Source of the DNA: a gamma proteobacterium symbiont of Lucinoma myriamae
GTDB lineage: Bacteria; Pseudomonadota; Gammaproteobacteria; GRL18
Direction: 5' to 3'
Assembly: GCA_025655635.1 (NCBI GenBank)
Contig: JAHXIM010000455.1
Coordinates: 1 to 6,849, forward strand
Length of the DNA: 6,849 bases
A program made the translations under genes and the position numbers. Positions 6,381 through 6,849 of the stretch are shown in pieces. The notes beneath the pieces are model-generated. The model did not search any database. It was not told the origin of the DNA and saw only the letters and a program-made list of their open reading frames with translations. Within the stretch, counting starts at the first letter, position 1, and each line of letters starts with the position of its first letter.

Positions 6381-6801
6381 TGCTGCCAATATGGATACAG
6401 GCAATACCAAAAAACAAGTTTCTATAAGTCACTTTTGAGAATCCTGCCTGCTCAATTAATGACTTCATTTCTTGCTGATCAGGAAAACGACGGATAGATT
6501 CAATTAAGTATTGATAAGCTTCCGGCTGCCCTGCTACAAGCGCACCCAGACGTGGAATAATATATTGATTATAAAAATTATAAAATGGTCTTATGGGCAT
6601 CATTGGTCGGGAAAATTCCAGACAATAATACTGACCATCGGGTTTTAGCACTCTGTGGATTTCTTTTAAGGCATCACTCATGCTGGTCATATTGCGAATA
6701 CCAAAAGAAATAGTCAGTTTATCTATACTATTATCTGCAAAGGGCAGCTTTTCACCGATCAATGCCATTAACTTAAGGAGAACTGTTTCTTTTTCATCAA
6801 C
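6367..6801 (-). CDS. ubiE: demethylmenaquinone / ubiquinone C-methyltransferase, C-terminal part
   Basis: SAM-dependent methyltransferase of the UbiE/MenG family, which adds the ring methyl to demethylmenaquinone (and, in ubiquinone makers, to the benzoquinol precursor). Readable landmarks: GEKLPFADNSID, FGIRN, the RVLKPDG segment (Gly-Gly usually, here Asp-Gly), LEFSRP, PRLGALVAG, and the late SIRRFPDQ segment, ending in FGIACIHIG. This is only the C-terminal ~55% of the family's usual length. Upstream, the frame meets TAA at 6802-6804 and more stops beyond, and neither other minus-strand frame gives a stop-free, convincing N-terminal half before the window edge at 6849. ATG 6768 would give 133 residues without the SAM-binding glycine motif and is unlikely to be a true start. 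The gene overlaps menE by 14 nt. Linkage to menE favours the MenG role. Confidence 0.8.
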   Translation of the reverse strand, partial: VDEKETVLLKLMALIGEKLPFADNSIDKLTISFGIRNMTSMSDALKEIHRVLKPDGQYYCLEFSRPMMPIRPFYNFYNQYIIPRLGALVAGQPEAYQYLIESIRRFPDQQEMKSLIEQAGFSKVTYRNLFFGIACIHIGSNESQ

Positions 6802-6849
6802 TTACAGTTATTATTCTTGCTAATCGGGTAGCCACAGGTTTCTCTCCTA

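Noticed and set aside
6237..6497. Plus-strand open frame opposite menE and ubiE
   Set aside because: Lies across the junction of two recognised minus-strand genes; its product is nondescript.

Overview
This is an AT-rich stretch of a Gram-negative chromosome. Outer-membrane and periplasmic proteins, a classical Men pathway, and family resemblances that look gammaproteobacterial all point that way; I cannot name a genus. Two blocks of menaquinone (vitamin K2) genes flank a block that looks like a zinc-acquisition module.

Left block (+ strand): the 3' part of menC (o-succinylbenzoate synthase), whose frame breaks once near the window edge. It overlaps by 20 nt a complete hotdog-fold thioesterase gene, probably the 1,4-dihydroxy-2-naphthoyl-CoA hydrolase (MenI role). 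A 175-nt gap follows, holding dyad symmetries and a plausible promoter.

Central block (+ strand): a 94-aa membrane-anchored His/Cys protein of the 'zinc chaperone' type, a hairpin with a T-run, a 461-aa outer-membrane beta-barrel with a coiled-coil N-terminus and His/Asp-rich loops, a ZnuA-like periplasmic binding protein, and a ZnuB-like permease overlapping it by 1 nt. In sequence logic this is one route from outside to cytoplasm: barrel, periplasmic carrier, inner-membrane channel. The ATPase (ZnuC) is not in the window.

Right block (- strand, convergent with the zinc block): ubiE/menG (C-terminal half readable), menE (o-succinylbenzoate-CoA ligase, overlapping ubiE by 14 nt) and a 180-aa four-helix membrane protein I do not recognise. 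menC, menE, the thioesterase and ubiE/menG supply four steps of the pathway: OSB formation, OSB-CoA formation, DHNA-CoA hydrolysis and the last ring methylation. MenF, MenD, MenH, MenB and MenA must be elsewhere.

Most notable points: the His-rich, apparently TonB-independent barrel tied to an ATPase-less zinc transporter pair; an ATT microsatellite that writes seven isoleucines at the MenE C-terminus; and broken reading frames in the men genes at both window edges, which may be sequence error or real decay. No tRNA, rRNA, CRISPR array, transposase or integrase gene was seen.
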